Made by a program: the position numbers and the translations under genes | Notes under the pieces: generated by a model | The model's database searches: none | Told to the model about the DNA's origin: nothing | The model's input: only the letters and a program-made list of their open reading frames with translations | In this document: positions 53,197 to 60,856 of the stretch, piece by piece | Numbering within the stretch: the first letter of the stretch is position 1 | How the letters are laid out: the number at the start of each line of letters is the position of its first letter | Assembly (NCBI GenBank): GCA_016293865.1 | Contig: JAEDDG010000007.1 | Span: 1-64,000 of the forward strand | Direction: 5' to 3' | From: Oscillospiraceae bacterium | Lineage (GTDB): Bacteria > Bacillota > Clostridia > Oscillospirales > Oscillospiraceae | Length of the DNA: 64,000 nt

Positions 53197-53961
53197 TTAC
53201 TGGTTCAGAAGGCGATTCAAAAATGCCTTTGTCCTCTCCTGCGTGGGGTGATTGATGATGCTCTTCGGATCTCCCTGCTCAACGATTACGCCGCCGTCCA
53301 TAAAAATCAGATAATCGGACACATCCCGCGCAAACATCATCTCGTGCGTCACAATCACCATCGTCATGTGCTCGCTGGCCAGCCCCCGGATGACCTTCAG
53401 AATCTCGCCCGTCAGTTCCGGGTCAAGGGCTGATGTAGGTTCATCGAAAAACAGGATTTCCGGCTTCATTGCCAGCGCACGCGCAATCGACACACGCTGC
53501 TGCTGGCCCCCTGAAAGCTGATAGGGGTAGGCATCCGCCTTATCCTCCAGCCCCATTTTCCGCAAAAGCTCCATGGCTTCTTCACGGACCTGCTCATAAT
53601 TGCGCTTCTGAACGGCGCAGGGCGCATCCGTCAGATTTTTCAGAACGGAATAATGCGGAAAGAGATTAAAATTCTGAAAAACAAGACCAAAAAGGCTGCG
53701 GATCTGCCGGAGCTCCTTTGCCGGCGCATAAATGCTGTTTCCCTCGCTGTCGCTTCGCGCGGCATACCTGCCGTGATAGATCAGATCGCCGCCGTCCATT
53801 GTCTCAAGAAGCGTCGCACAGCGCAGAAGCGTGGATTTTCCGGATCCTGACGGACCAATGACGGAGACAACCTGTCCCCGGTCCACCGACAGAGAAATAT
53901 CCTTCAGGACCTCGAGCTCGCCAAAGCTCTTGCGGCAATTATTGATTTCCAGAAGTTTCAC
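53197..53961 (-). CDS. Polar amino-acid ABC transporter ATP-binding protein
   Basis: 254 residues. The Walker A motif is GPSGSGKST, the signature is LSGGQQQRVSIARAL, Walker B is ILFFDEPTSALD, and the H-loop is VIVTHE. The GTG start at 53961 follows AAGGAGG by eight bases; a longer in-frame reading overlapping the permease is unsupported. It matches GlnQ/HisP transporters and pairs with the permease and binding protein upstream. Confidence 0.95.
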   Translation of the reverse strand: MKLLEINNCRKSFGELEVLKDISLSVDRGQVVSVIGPSGSGKSTLLRCATLLETMDGGDLIYHGRYAARSDSEGNSIYAPAKELRQIRSLFGLVFQNFNLFPHYSVLKNLTDAPCAVQKRNYEQVREEAMELLRKMGLEDKADAYPYQLSGGQQQRVSIARALAMKPEILFFDEPTSALDPELTGEILKVIRGLASEHMTMVIVTHEMMFARDVSDYLIFMDGGVIVEQGDPKSIINHPTQERTKAFLNRLLNQ

Positions 53962-53974
53962 GCGGCACGCCTCC

Positions 53975-54730
53975 TTATCTGTAGTAGGACATCTTCTTCT
54001 CGAAGCGCTCCATGATAAAAGCCACGAGGAAATTGAATATGTAGTAGAAAATACCTGCGATGACAAACGGCATCAGCGTCGCCTGTGAGGAAGCGATCTT
54101 CTTCGCCAGCGTGAACATCTCACTGTAAGAGATCGCAAATGCCAGTGATGTGTCTTTGACAAGCGTCACCACTTCGTTTGTAACGCTGGGCAGAATACGC
54201 TTCATAACCTGGGGCAGAATAATTTTGAAGAATGTCTGGCTCTTTCCGTATCCCAGTACCGCCGCCGCTTCGTATTGTCCTGCCGACATGGATTCAATGC
54301 CGGAACGGTAAATTTCCGCAAAATATGCAGCATAGTTCAGCACGAAACCGACAATCACCGCGGTGAATCTGTAATTCGGGCCTGTGGAAATACCCAGAAG
54401 CAGGTTCGGGCCAAAATACACCACCATCAGCTGCAGCATCAGCGGCGTTCCGCGCATAATGGATATATAAAGCCGGACCAGCGCCTGAACCGGCTTGAAG
54501 CCCGCAAGCGCATGCCGCACACGAAATACCAATCTGCGCCAGAAGCCGGAGCGCTCCCCTGCAGCGGGCAGCGCACCGCGCGCCAGCCGCCGGAACGGCA
54601 TCCAGTTGGACATGCGGCCGAAAGCCACCAGCAGGCCCAGCGGCAGCGCGCCCAGAAGCGTCAGCCCGAAAATGGCAGTGGATTTCAACAGTCCCCCTGC
54701 CAGGGTCGTGATCATTGTCTGTAAACTCAT
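53975..54730 (-). CDS. Polar amino-acid ABC transporter permease
   Basis: 251 residues with about five membrane helices. It carries the HisM/GlnM-type sequence IMRGTPLMLQLMVVYF, the EAA loop region EAAAVLGYGKSQTFFKIILPQVM and a LPSVTNEVVTLVKDTSLAF stretch, all standard for the inner-membrane subunit. A hairpin separates it from the upstream binding-protein gene. It is 13 bases before the ATPase gene. Confidence 0.94.
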   Translation of the reverse strand: MSLQTMITTLAGGLLKSTAIFGLTLLGALPLGLLVAFGRMSNWMPFRRLARGALPAAGERSGFWRRLVFRVRHALAGFKPVQALVRLYISIMRGTPLMLQLMVVYFGPNLLLGISTGPNYRFTAVIVGFVLNYAAYFAEIYRSGIESMSAGQYEAAAVLGYGKSQTFFKIILPQVMKRILPSVTNEVVTLVKDTSLAFAISYSEMFTLAKKIASSQATLMPFVIAGIFYYIFNFLVAFIMERFEKKMSYYR

Positions 54731-54756
54731 TTCATCAGCCCTTTAATGCGGAAAAT

Positions 54757-54778
54757 GGTGGAGACGCGGGTCCCCACC
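54757..54778 (-). terminator. Intercistronic hairpin between binding-protein and permease genes
   Basis: Minus strand 9-bp stem GGTGGGGAC / GTCTCCACC (one G-T pair) with loop CCGC, followed by ATTTTCC. Such hairpins often let the binding protein be made in excess over the membrane subunits; here that is inferred. Confidence 0.5.
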
Positions 54779-54851
54779 TTTTCCTGATTATTCGTGCCTG
54801 CGCAGCATTTTCCGCAGACATCTGCTATCATTTTTTATCAGCGTGCGGATT

Positions 54852-55661
54852 TTACTTGTTCAGGAGAGACAGACTCTCAACGACAAGACCGTATTCCACA
54901 TAGTTCTTTGCCAGCTTCTCCATCGTGCCGTCAGCTGCAATGGCTTTGACCTGCTCCCAGACGGTATTTGCCAGCTCGGTGTCTTCTACACGGAAGCCAA
55001 TGGCATAAACTTCAGAACTGACAGCTTCGTCCAGAATCTTGTAAGCGCCGTCCTTCTTGCTCATGTTGTAATTGGCCACGCCCACATCAGCCGCGATGGC
55101 GTCAGCGCCGCCGTTGTCAAGCTCCAGGAACGCACTGTTGTAATCGGCGCACTCCAGCAGATCACCGAAGGTGGGCGTCAGCTCCGTATCCGCCTCCAGC
55201 GCAATCAGTGCAGAGGAGCCGGCCTGGGTGATAACATTCTTGCCGGCCAGATCAGCCAGAGAATTGATGCCGCTGTCCGCTTTTACAACCATGATAATGC
55301 TGTTGTCATAATACGGATCCGTCCAGCAATAGTCGTCCAGCAGATCATCAGCCTTTGTGAAGCCGTTCCAGATGCAGTCAATATTGCCGGAATTCAGCTC
55401 GGCATCCTTGGAGTTCCAGTCGATGGGCTGCGCCTTGAAGGTCCAGCCAAGACGATTGCAGACTTCCTGCGCCACAGCCAGGTCGAAACCGTCGTAATCG
55501 CCGTTTTCATCGATAAAGCCAAAGGGCGGGAACTCGGCGTCAAAGCCAACCACAAACGTCCGGCCTTCGTCGCCGTCATTCTTCGAGCCTTCTGCGCCGC
55601 ATGCAGTCAGACAGCATACCATCAGTACAAGAGCAAGGATAAATGCAAGAACCTTTTTCAT
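54852..55661 (-). CDS. Amino-acid ABC transporter substrate-binding lipoprotein
   Basis: 269 residues. A signal sequence ends in the lipobox LTAC (Cys21), so it is membrane-tethered. The SBP_bac_3 fold is shown by FVVGFDAEFPPFGF, the ligand region FDLAVAQEVCNRLG and the second half LADLAGKNVITQAGSSAL. Specificity is for a polar amino acid; the racemase in the operon suggests it may handle a racemised product. First gene of the operon, behind a promoter at 55704-55732. Confidence 0.95.
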   Translation of the reverse strand: MKKVLAFILALVLMVCCLTACGAEGSKNDGDEGRTFVVGFDAEFPPFGFIDENGDYDGFDLAVAQEVCNRLGWTFKAQPIDWNSKDAELNSGNIDCIWNGFTKADDLLDDYCWTDPYYDNSIIMVVKADSGINSLADLAGKNVITQAGSSALIALEADTELTPTFGDLLECADYNSAFLELDNGGADAIAADVGVANYNMSKKDGAYKILDEAVSSEVYAIGFRVEDTELANTVWEQVKAIAADGTMEKLAKNYVEYGLVVESLSLLNK

Positions 55662-55703
55662 ATCGATTTCTCCTCAAAGATTGTTTTGTCCTTCGACTCT
55701 GTT

Positions 55704-55732
55704 ATGATACCACATTAGCGAGATAAAGTAAA
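55704..55732 (-). promoter_or_regulatory. Sigma-A promoter of the amino-acid ABC operon
   Basis: Minus strand TTTACT (55732-55727), exactly 17 bases, TATCAT (55709-55704), about 40 bases upstream of the binding-protein start. Confidence 0.65.
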
Positions 55733-55781
55733 GCCCTTTTTCGCCGCTTTTCTCCTCCGGCCGCATCTTCTCCAGAATGCA

Positions 55782-55814
55782 TAAAAACCAGCCCGGTCTT
55801 CCGGCCGGACTGGT
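55782..55814 (-). terminator. Terminator after the polysaccharide deacetylase gene
   Basis: Minus strand stem of about 12 bp, ACCAGTCCGGCC / GACCGGGCTGGT, with loop GGAA and two imperfect pairs, followed by TTTTTAT. It lies 34 bases after the stop codon. Confidence 0.75.
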
Positions 55815-55847
55815 ATAAACTGGGCAATCAGCGGATGCCTGAACCCG

Positions 55848-56672
55848 CTATGCCGTCATTTTTGCAAAAAACGCGGCGCTGTCCGGTCCGCTGGGCCGGT
55901 TGAAGCGGCACAGCTCCATCAGCTCGTCCGCCGCACCGGTCAAATGGTTGACCCGCTCCGTACAGGTAAACACGGCCCGGAAGCCAAGCTGGCGCGCAGC
56001 CCGGATGGTGTTGGCACAGTAGAAGCCGAAAGGCAGCACGAGGACCTCAGCCCTGCGTCCGAGGCGCGCCTCCATCACTGTCTGGAAGCGCTCCACATCC
56101 TGCGTCAGCGCTGAAGTGTAAGCCGCCATATCCTCTCCGCTCATGCTGCTGCATCCCTGCCGCGGCTTCAGCTTATGCATGTCATAGGTATGGCACTGGA
56201 TTTCAAACGTTCCCGCCGCATCCATCTGCTCCACCTGCTCCCAGCTCATATGCGAGTAGTCCAGCATGTGGTCCGGCTGGTCCGTATACTGCTGCGCAAC
56301 TGCGCCGATAATGGCCACAACCGCTGTCATCCCGTACTTTTCCAGAAGTGGCTGCGCATAAACAGCCGTACTCTCATATCCGTCGTCAAAGGTAATCATA
56401 ACCGGTTTCTCCGGCAGCTCTCCCTCTCCGTCGCACCAGGCAATCAGCTGGCGCGCCGTAATTGCTGTATAACCCTGCGTGCTGAGATACTGAAGATCCC
56501 GCTCAAACTGCTCCGGACTGATCACATAATTCCCCCAAAGCTTCGGCTTCGGCGAAATATGATGATACATGACAACCGGCAGATCCACCTCACGCGAAGC
56601 CGCGCACCGCGCAGGAAGCAGGGACACTGCCAGAGCCAGACAGCAGAGCAGGCTGATCCATCGTTTTTTCAT
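55848..56672 (-). CDS. Polysaccharide deacetylase family protein (NodB homology)
   Basis: 274 residues. A signal peptide of about 25 residues (ending ARCAA) precedes the NodB domain with VVMYHHISP, the catalytic motif ITFDDGYES and a His-x3-His metal motif in CHTYDMHKL. These enzymes remove acetyl groups from peptidoglycan or surface sugars outside the cell. The ATG at 56672 follows GGGAGG by seven bases. It is monocistronic. Confidence 0.93.
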   Translation of the reverse strand: MKKRWISLLCCLALAVSLLPARCAASREVDLPVVMYHHISPKPKLWGNYVISPEQFERDLQYLSTQGYTAITARQLIAWCDGEGELPEKPVMITFDDGYESTAVYAQPLLEKYGMTAVVAIIGAVAQQYTDQPDHMLDYSHMSWEQVEQMDAAGTFEIQCHTYDMHKLKPRQGCSSMSGEDMAAYTSALTQDVERFQTVMEARLGRRAEVLVLPFGFYCANTIRAARQLGFRAVFTCTERVNHLTGAADELMELCRFNRPSGPDSAAFFAKMTA

Positions 56673-56799
56673 TTCCGCACCTCCCCAAACGCTATTCTCT
56701 CCGGAAAGGCATCTGTCATGTGCGGAAAAATCTGCTGCCGCACGCTTTTCTGCAAAGCCGGTATCCGCCGCTTTTCAGACTGTCCGCGGAAAAGATAAA

Positions 56800-56822
56800 G
56801 GCAGCCCCGCTCCAGGGCTGCC
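56800..56822 (-). terminator. Terminator after the small membrane protein gene
   Basis: Minus strand 8-bp stem GGCAGCCC / GGGCTGCC with a seven-base loop, followed by TTTATCTTTT. It lies 42 bases downstream of the stop codon. Confidence 0.7.
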
Positions 56823-56863
56823 CTGCAGTTTTCCGATTCAGAAGCCGGCGCCCGACAGGCGGA

Positions 56864-57100
56864 TCAGTCGTCTCCGCAAAATGCGGCCACAAAACAAATT
56901 CCGAGACCTGCAAGCATAACAAGCATTCCAATAAGAAACGGAACAAGCATGTGCGTCCCGAGGAAAGAACCCAAAAGTCCGTCAATCCCATTCCAGTTCC
57001 ATGGATTCTGCGCTGCATAAATAAAACTGAATGCAGAAAACACCAGTCCAACCACGGTAAGCAGCGCGCCAAAAATCACTTTACAGCCTTTGTCGTTCAT
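56864..57100 (-). CDS. Small two-helix membrane protein, unknown
   Basis: 78 residues with two hydrophobic helices (about 8-28 and 52-74) and a short loop NPWNWNGIDG between them. GGGGG precedes the ATG at 57100 by seven bases and a terminator follows, supporting a real gene. No family is recognised; a role in membrane stress or as a small transporter accessory is possible but unproven. Confidence 0.65.
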   Translation of the reverse strand: MNDKGCKVIFGALLTVVGLVFSAFSFIYAAQNPWNWNGIDGLLGSFLGTHMLVPFLIGMLVMLAGLGICFVAAFCGDD

Positions 57101-57228
57101 GATAAAACCCCCGGTCAGTTCCGGCCTGTCGGCCTGCCTTCATTTTAACAGTTCCCAACCGCGTTTGCAACAGAGCATCGGCCGCTTTTGCGGCAGTGCA
57201 GACGAACTGCGGCCTTCGCCCGGCTGAA

Positions 57229-57257
57229 TTGACAACCAGTCATCCAGAAGATATAAT
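57229..57257 (+). promoter_or_regulatory. Consensus sigma-A promoter of the glycerophosphotransferase operon
   Basis: Perfect TTGACA (57229-57234), exactly 17 bases, perfect TATAAT (57252-57257). A leader of about 80 bases separates it from the start codon, and I see no known riboswitch in it. Confidence 0.93.
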
Positions 57258-57341
57258 GACAGCAGCTGAATTCAGTCCAAAAGCTGTGCCTGCGCAGGTT
57301 TTCTGCACAGGGAATCATCGGAAAGCAGGCTTTTTCAAAAC

Positions 57342-58490
57342 ATGGGTATTTTGTTTAAAATCAAGCGGCGCGTTCTCTGGCAGCTTTTTTCCCTTCTGCC
57401 GAAGGACATGAATAAGGTCGTGCTTACAAGCTTCTACGGGCGCGGCTATTCCGACAGCCCCCGCGCCATTGCGGAGGAGCTGCTGCGCAGGAAAGACTAT
57501 AAGCTTTACTGGACGGTGAAGGGCCAGGCGGAGGCGGACAGCCTGCCGCAGGACATCACACCGCTCAGACTCGACAGCGCCGGAGAAATCTATCATGCCT
57601 GCACCGCCGGCTTCTGGATTGACAATTCCCGCAAATGGTCGTTTGTGTGCAAGCGCGGACGTCAGTTTTACATTCAGACCTGGCACGGCTTCCCGCTCAA
57701 GCGCATTGAAAAGGACGCAGGCAGCGCTCTGCCGCCGGAATACATCAAAAGCGCCAGGCATGATTCCGCCATGAGTGACCTTTTCCTGTCAGACAGCCGT
57801 TTTTTGTCAGACATTTACCGCAGCGGCTTCTGGTACAGCGGTGAAATTCTGGAGGAGGGTCTTCCGCGCAACGATATTCTGAAAAACCCGCCGGCCGGCG
57901 TGGAGGAAAGAGTCCGGACCGCTCTGCACATCCCGGAAAACCGGCGTATGATGCTGTACGCGCCCACCTTCCGCAGAGACTGCGGCCTGGATGTGTATGA
58001 CATCGACTACACCCGCTGCACCGGGGCGCTGAAGGCGCGCTTCGGCGGCGACTGGATCATTCTGGCAAAGCTCCATCCCAACATTGCGGCAAAGGCCGGC
58101 CAGCTGAATCTGGACGGCGTCCATGTGCTCAACGCATCCGACTATCCGGACATTCATGAGCTCTATATTGCATGCAGCGCAATGATCACCGATTATTCGT
58201 CCACCATGTTTGACTTTATGATCACAGGCAAGCCCTGTTTCCTCTATGTCAACGATGTGGACGCCTACAAAAACGACAGGAACTTCTATTTTGACCTGGA
58301 TCGGCTGCCTTTCGGCCGCGCAGTGGATAACGACAGTCTGGACATGCTGATCCGTACTTTTGACCAGTCTGTGCAGGACAGGCGCCGGGAGGTTTTCATG
58401 GACGATTTCGGGATCCGCGAAACCGGACGGGCCGCGGCTGCAGCGGCGGACAAAATGGACAAAATCAGAGCTGAAAGGACAAAAGCATGA
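57342..58490 (+). CDS. CDP-glycerol glycerophosphotransferase family protein (TagB/TagF-like)
   Basis: 382 residues. The Glyphos_transf domain has the motif HGFPLKRIEKDAG near residue 120, a YAPTFRRD stretch, and the C-terminal DYPDIHELYIACSAMITDYSS, which binds the CDP-glycerol. Such enzymes prime or extend poly(glycerol phosphate) of teichoic acids or capsules at the inner membrane. It overlaps tagD by four bases, so product and donor synthesis are coupled. The length fits a primase (TagB-type) rather than a long polymerase. Confidence 0.92.
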   Translation: MGILFKIKRRVLWQLFSLLPKDMNKVVLTSFYGRGYSDSPRAIAEELLRRKDYKLYWTVKGQAEADSLPQDITPLRLDSAGEIYHACTAGFWIDNSRKWSFVCKRGRQFYIQTWHGFPLKRIEKDAGSALPPEYIKSARHDSAMSDLFLSDSRFLSDIYRSGFWYSGEILEEGLPRNDILKNPPAGVEERVRTALHIPENRRMMLYAPTFRRDCGLDVYDIDYTRCTGALKARFGGDWIILAKLHPNIAAKAGQLNLDGVHVLNASDYPDIHELYIACSAMITDYSSTMFDFMITGKPCFLYVNDVDAYKNDRNFYFDLDRLPFGRAVDNDSLDMLIRTFDQSVQDRRREVFMDDFGIRETGRAAAAAADKMDKIRAERTKA

Positions 58491-58891
58491 AACGAGTGAT
58501 CACCTACGGCACGTTTGACCTTCTCCACTACGGGCACATCAATCTTCTGCGCCGGGCAAAGCAGTACGGCGATTACCTGATCGTGGCGCTTTCCACGGAC
58601 GAATTCAACTGGAGCAAAAAGCAGAAGAAATGTTATTTTGATTATGAACAGCGCAAGCAGCTTCTTGAAGCCGTGCGCTATGTCGATCTGGTCATTCCGG
58701 AGGAAAACTGGGAACAGAAAATCTCGGACGTTCAGGAGTACCATGTCGACACCTTTGTCATGGGCGATGACTGGGCCGGCAAGTTTGATTTCCTGAAGCC
58801 CTACTGCGAGGTGGTCTATCTGCCGCGCACGCCGGAAATCTCCACGACACAGATCAAGCACGATCTCAACAGCAGCACACAGCATGCGTGA
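58487..58891 (+). CDS. tagD: Glycerol-3-phosphate cytidylyltransferase
   Basis: Makes CDP-glycerol, the donor for the preceding enzyme, 134 residues. The nucleotidyl-transferase motif YGTFDLLHYGHINLL (HxGH) is near residue 6, and the C-terminal RTPEISTTQIK motif is present. Its ATG overlaps the previous stop in an ATGA junction. A strong terminator follows at 58934. Confidence 0.97.
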   Translation: MKRVITYGTFDLLHYGHINLLRRAKQYGDYLIVALSTDEFNWSKKQKKCYFDYEQRKQLLEAVRYVDLVIPEENWEQKISDVQEYHVDTFVMGDDWAGKFDFLKPYCEVVYLPRTPEISTTQIKHDLNSSTQHA

Positions 58892-58933
58892 CAGCGCGCA
58901 CTGCCGGCGGCTATTTTAAAAAATTGATGACAG

Positions 58934-58972
58934 AGCGGGTGAAAAACAGTTGTTTTTCACCCGCTTTTCTTT
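58934..58972 (+). terminator. Terminator of the glycerophosphotransferase-tagD operon
   Basis: A long hairpin, arms AGCGGGTGAAAAACA and TGTTTTTCACCCGCT (58934-58948, 58951-58965), followed by TTTCTTTT. Confidence 0.9.
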
Positions 58973-58990
58973 TCCGCCTCCGCCGGTCAC

Positions 58991-59719
58991 TCAGCCTGAT
59001 TGATCCGCCGGCGCCCCTCCGTCCTCACATGCCGTCACACGGAAAACCCGGAGCGTCTCCCCTTCCACTGCAAATCCCACATCAAAGCCGGCAAACGGCA
59101 ATCCGTACACTTTTTCCGGACTGTCATCATAGCCGGGACGCGGATCCTCTGCCAGAATTCCCAGAAGCGGCGCACGCAGCCTCTCCGGGATCTGCTCAAG
59201 AAGCGCCGGTGGGAAATCCACCTGCAGAAGATGGGTTTTCGTACCGGCTGTGTATCCCTCGGCTGCATCCGGCCGGCAGTCAGTCAGGGGCACATATGGT
59301 TTGATGTCAAAAACCGGCGTCCCGTCCAGCAGATCCGCGCCGGCCACCAGGAGAACAGGACCATCCGCAGCGCTGCAGTCAATTCCCGTCAGCCGCACGC
59401 AGGAGAGTCCCAGGCCATTTGGTCTGAAGGGCGAGCGGGAAGCAAAAACACCCACCCTGCGGTTTCCGCCCAAACGCGGCGGCCGCACAGTCGCATGCCA
59501 CTTTCTGCCGCTGCAGGCCGAAAAATGCCAGATCAGCCAGATGTGCGAAAACCCCTCCAGCTCCCGCAGTGCCTCCGCCTGCCTGTACTCCGGCTCAAAT
59601 ACCACGCGCCCCTGCAGCGTTTCCACAAGTCCGCTCTGCCGCGGGATTCCGAATTTTGATGAAAAGCCTGTCTGTATCCGCGCAATCGGATGAATCAGCA
59701 GGCTGCCGCTGTCCGTCAT
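58991..59719 (-). CDS. trmO: TrmO/TsaA-type tRNA N6-methyltransferase
   Basis: 242 residues. The N-terminal TsaA beta-barrel shows PIARIQTGFSSKFGIPRQSGL, GRVVFEPEYRQAEALRELEGFSHIWLIW and NRRVGVFASRSPFRPN, which are diagnostic; the C-terminal half DIKPYVPLTD is the usual extension. TrmO adds the methyl group to threonylcarbamoyl-A37 in some tRNAs. I use the ATG at 59719 (MTDSGSLLIHPIARIQ). It stands alone and ends near the tagD terminator. Confidence 0.92.
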   Translation of the reverse strand: MTDSGSLLIHPIARIQTGFSSKFGIPRQSGLVETLQGRVVFEPEYRQAEALRELEGFSHIWLIWHFSACSGRKWHATVRPPRLGGNRRVGVFASRSPFRPNGLGLSCVRLTGIDCSAADGPVLLVAGADLLDGTPVFDIKPYVPLTDCRPDAAEGYTAGTKTHLLQVDFPPALLEQIPERLRAPLLGILAEDPRPGYDDSPEKVYGLPFAGFDVGFAVEGETLRVFRVTACEDGGAPADQSG

Positions 59720-59807
59720 GATCTGTCTTCCGCCTTTCCTCCCGGTTTTTCTGCTCTGCCGAAGGCGCTGCGGCAAAAGGCCGCCCGCCGTCCTGAACCC
59801 TGCATAA

Positions 59808-60359
59808 TCAGTCTCCGCTGCCGGGACCTGTCAATTCACCGCGTCCCTGATACTCACTGCGGAGAATCTCATCCATCTCTTCCGGCGTTTCCCTGCAGCC
59901 GCCGGCCAGCCACATCTTCACAAGCGCGTTCAGCCCGCTTCTGAAAAACTCCACATGATATGCAATGTACCTGTTGTCAAAATGGCGCTCCGCCTGATGA
60001 ATGTCATAGTATTTCAGCTTGAAATGATTGTCATATCCCAGTTTGAAATAAGTCCGGTAAAACAGCTGGTTTTTCCGGATATGCCGGAACAGCCGCAGAT
60101 AATCGTTGCTGTTCCAGCCTTCGGTATTCTCCTCTTCATAAAGCTCGCTGACATCATCCTCCAGGCGCTTTCTCACCTGATCTGCAAGATCATACAGGTC
60201 TGCAAAATTGGCATAGAAAGTGCTGCGGTTCAAGCCGCATTTCTTGCAGATGTCAGACACGGTCAGTTCATTCAATTCCCTGTCCTGCAGGAGCTCAACA
60301 AACGCCTTTTCAATCCGCTCCACAGATTCACGCCGGCGGCGGTTATTTTTCGTATTCAT
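59808..60359 (-). CDS. TetR-family transcriptional regulator
   Basis: 183 residues. The N-terminal helix-turn-helix is clear (AFVELLQDRELNELTVSDICKKCGLNRSTFYANF, shown here in part as LTVSDICKKCGLNRSTFY), and the C-terminal helical domain is TetR_C-like with an YRTYFKLGYD segment. The ATG at 60359 follows GGAG by six bases. It is divergent from a membrane protein gene across an intergenic region containing a likely operator (60445), so it probably represses that gene and perhaps itself. Confidence 0.92.
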   Translation of the reverse strand: MNTKNNRRRRESVERIEKAFVELLQDRELNELTVSDICKKCGLNRSTFYANFADLYDLADQVRKRLEDDVSELYEEENTEGWNSNDYLRLFRHIRKNQLFYRTYFKLGYDNHFKLKYYDIHQAERHFDNRYIAYHVEFFRSGLNALVKMWLAGGCRETPEEMDEILRSEYQGRGELTGPGSGD

Positions 60360-60400
60360 TTCTGTCTCCATTATTCCAACACCGGTTGGAAAATTGATGA

Positions 60401-60451
60401 TTGTTTCTCTTTTACTCTATGTAGTATACTGTATTCAGGATAAAACAACAA
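60401..60451. promoter_or_regulatory. Overlapping divergent promoters sharing an AGTATACT core
   Basis: Plus strand: TTGTTT (60401-60406), 18 bases, TATACT (60425-60430). Minus strand: TTGTTG (60451-60446), 17 bases, TATACT (60428-60423). The palindrome AGTATACT thus serves both -10 elements, a compact divergent arrangement. Confidence 0.55.
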
Positions 60452-60458
60452 CTGTTGT
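60445..60458. promoter_or_regulatory. Candidate TetR operator
   Basis: Perfect inverted repeat ACAACA-AC-TGTTGT (14 bases) overlapping the minus -35 element and lying just downstream of the plus -10, an ideal position for a repressor of both genes. Confidence 0.6.
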
Positions 60459-60484
60459 CTTAATCTTTTTTAGAGGTGTTGAGC

Positions 60485-60856
60485 ATGAAAAAAAGCAGTT
60501 TCATCGCCCTTGTACTCGGTACTGTCAGCGGTGTCCTGTTCGCCCTCGGCGTCTGTATGGCGCTGATCCCGGAGTGGGATGCCTTCAGGCCCGGCGTGAT
60601 TTTTGGCGTCGCTGGTCTGGCCCTCGGCATCATCACTGTGCTGATCTGGAGAAAAATGGAACACAAAGCGCCGGTCAGGGTTGCCGGAAAAACAATTCTC
60701 GCCATCGCCGTCGGCATCGTCGGCGTGCTGGCCCTGGGCATCGGCATGTGTTTCAGTATGGTCTGGGACAAAATCATTGCCGGGATTCTGATTGGCCTGG
60801 CCGGCATTGTGATTCTGCTGTGCCTGATTCCTTTGACTGTGGGGATTCAAAAATGA
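60485..60856 (+). CDS. Small membrane protein with about four helices
   Basis: 123 residues with four hydrophobic segments (about 6-27, 37-56, 70-92, 97-119). No family recognised. GAGGTG precedes the ATG at 60485. It overlaps the dehydrogenase gene by four bases (ATGA) and is under the putative TetR operator, so it is part of a regulated two-gene unit. Confidence 0.75.
   Translation: MKKSSFIALVLGTVSGVLFALGVCMALIPEWDAFRPGVIFGVAGLALGIITVLIWRKMEHKAPVRVAGKTILAIAVGIVGVLALGIGMCFSMVWDKIIAGILIGLAGIVILLCLIPLTVGIQK

Noticed and set aside
60220..60852. In-frame 5' extension of the dehydrogenase gene
   Set aside because: It would run through the TetR operator and the small membrane protein gene in another frame; a coupled ATG at 60853 fits the family N-terminus.
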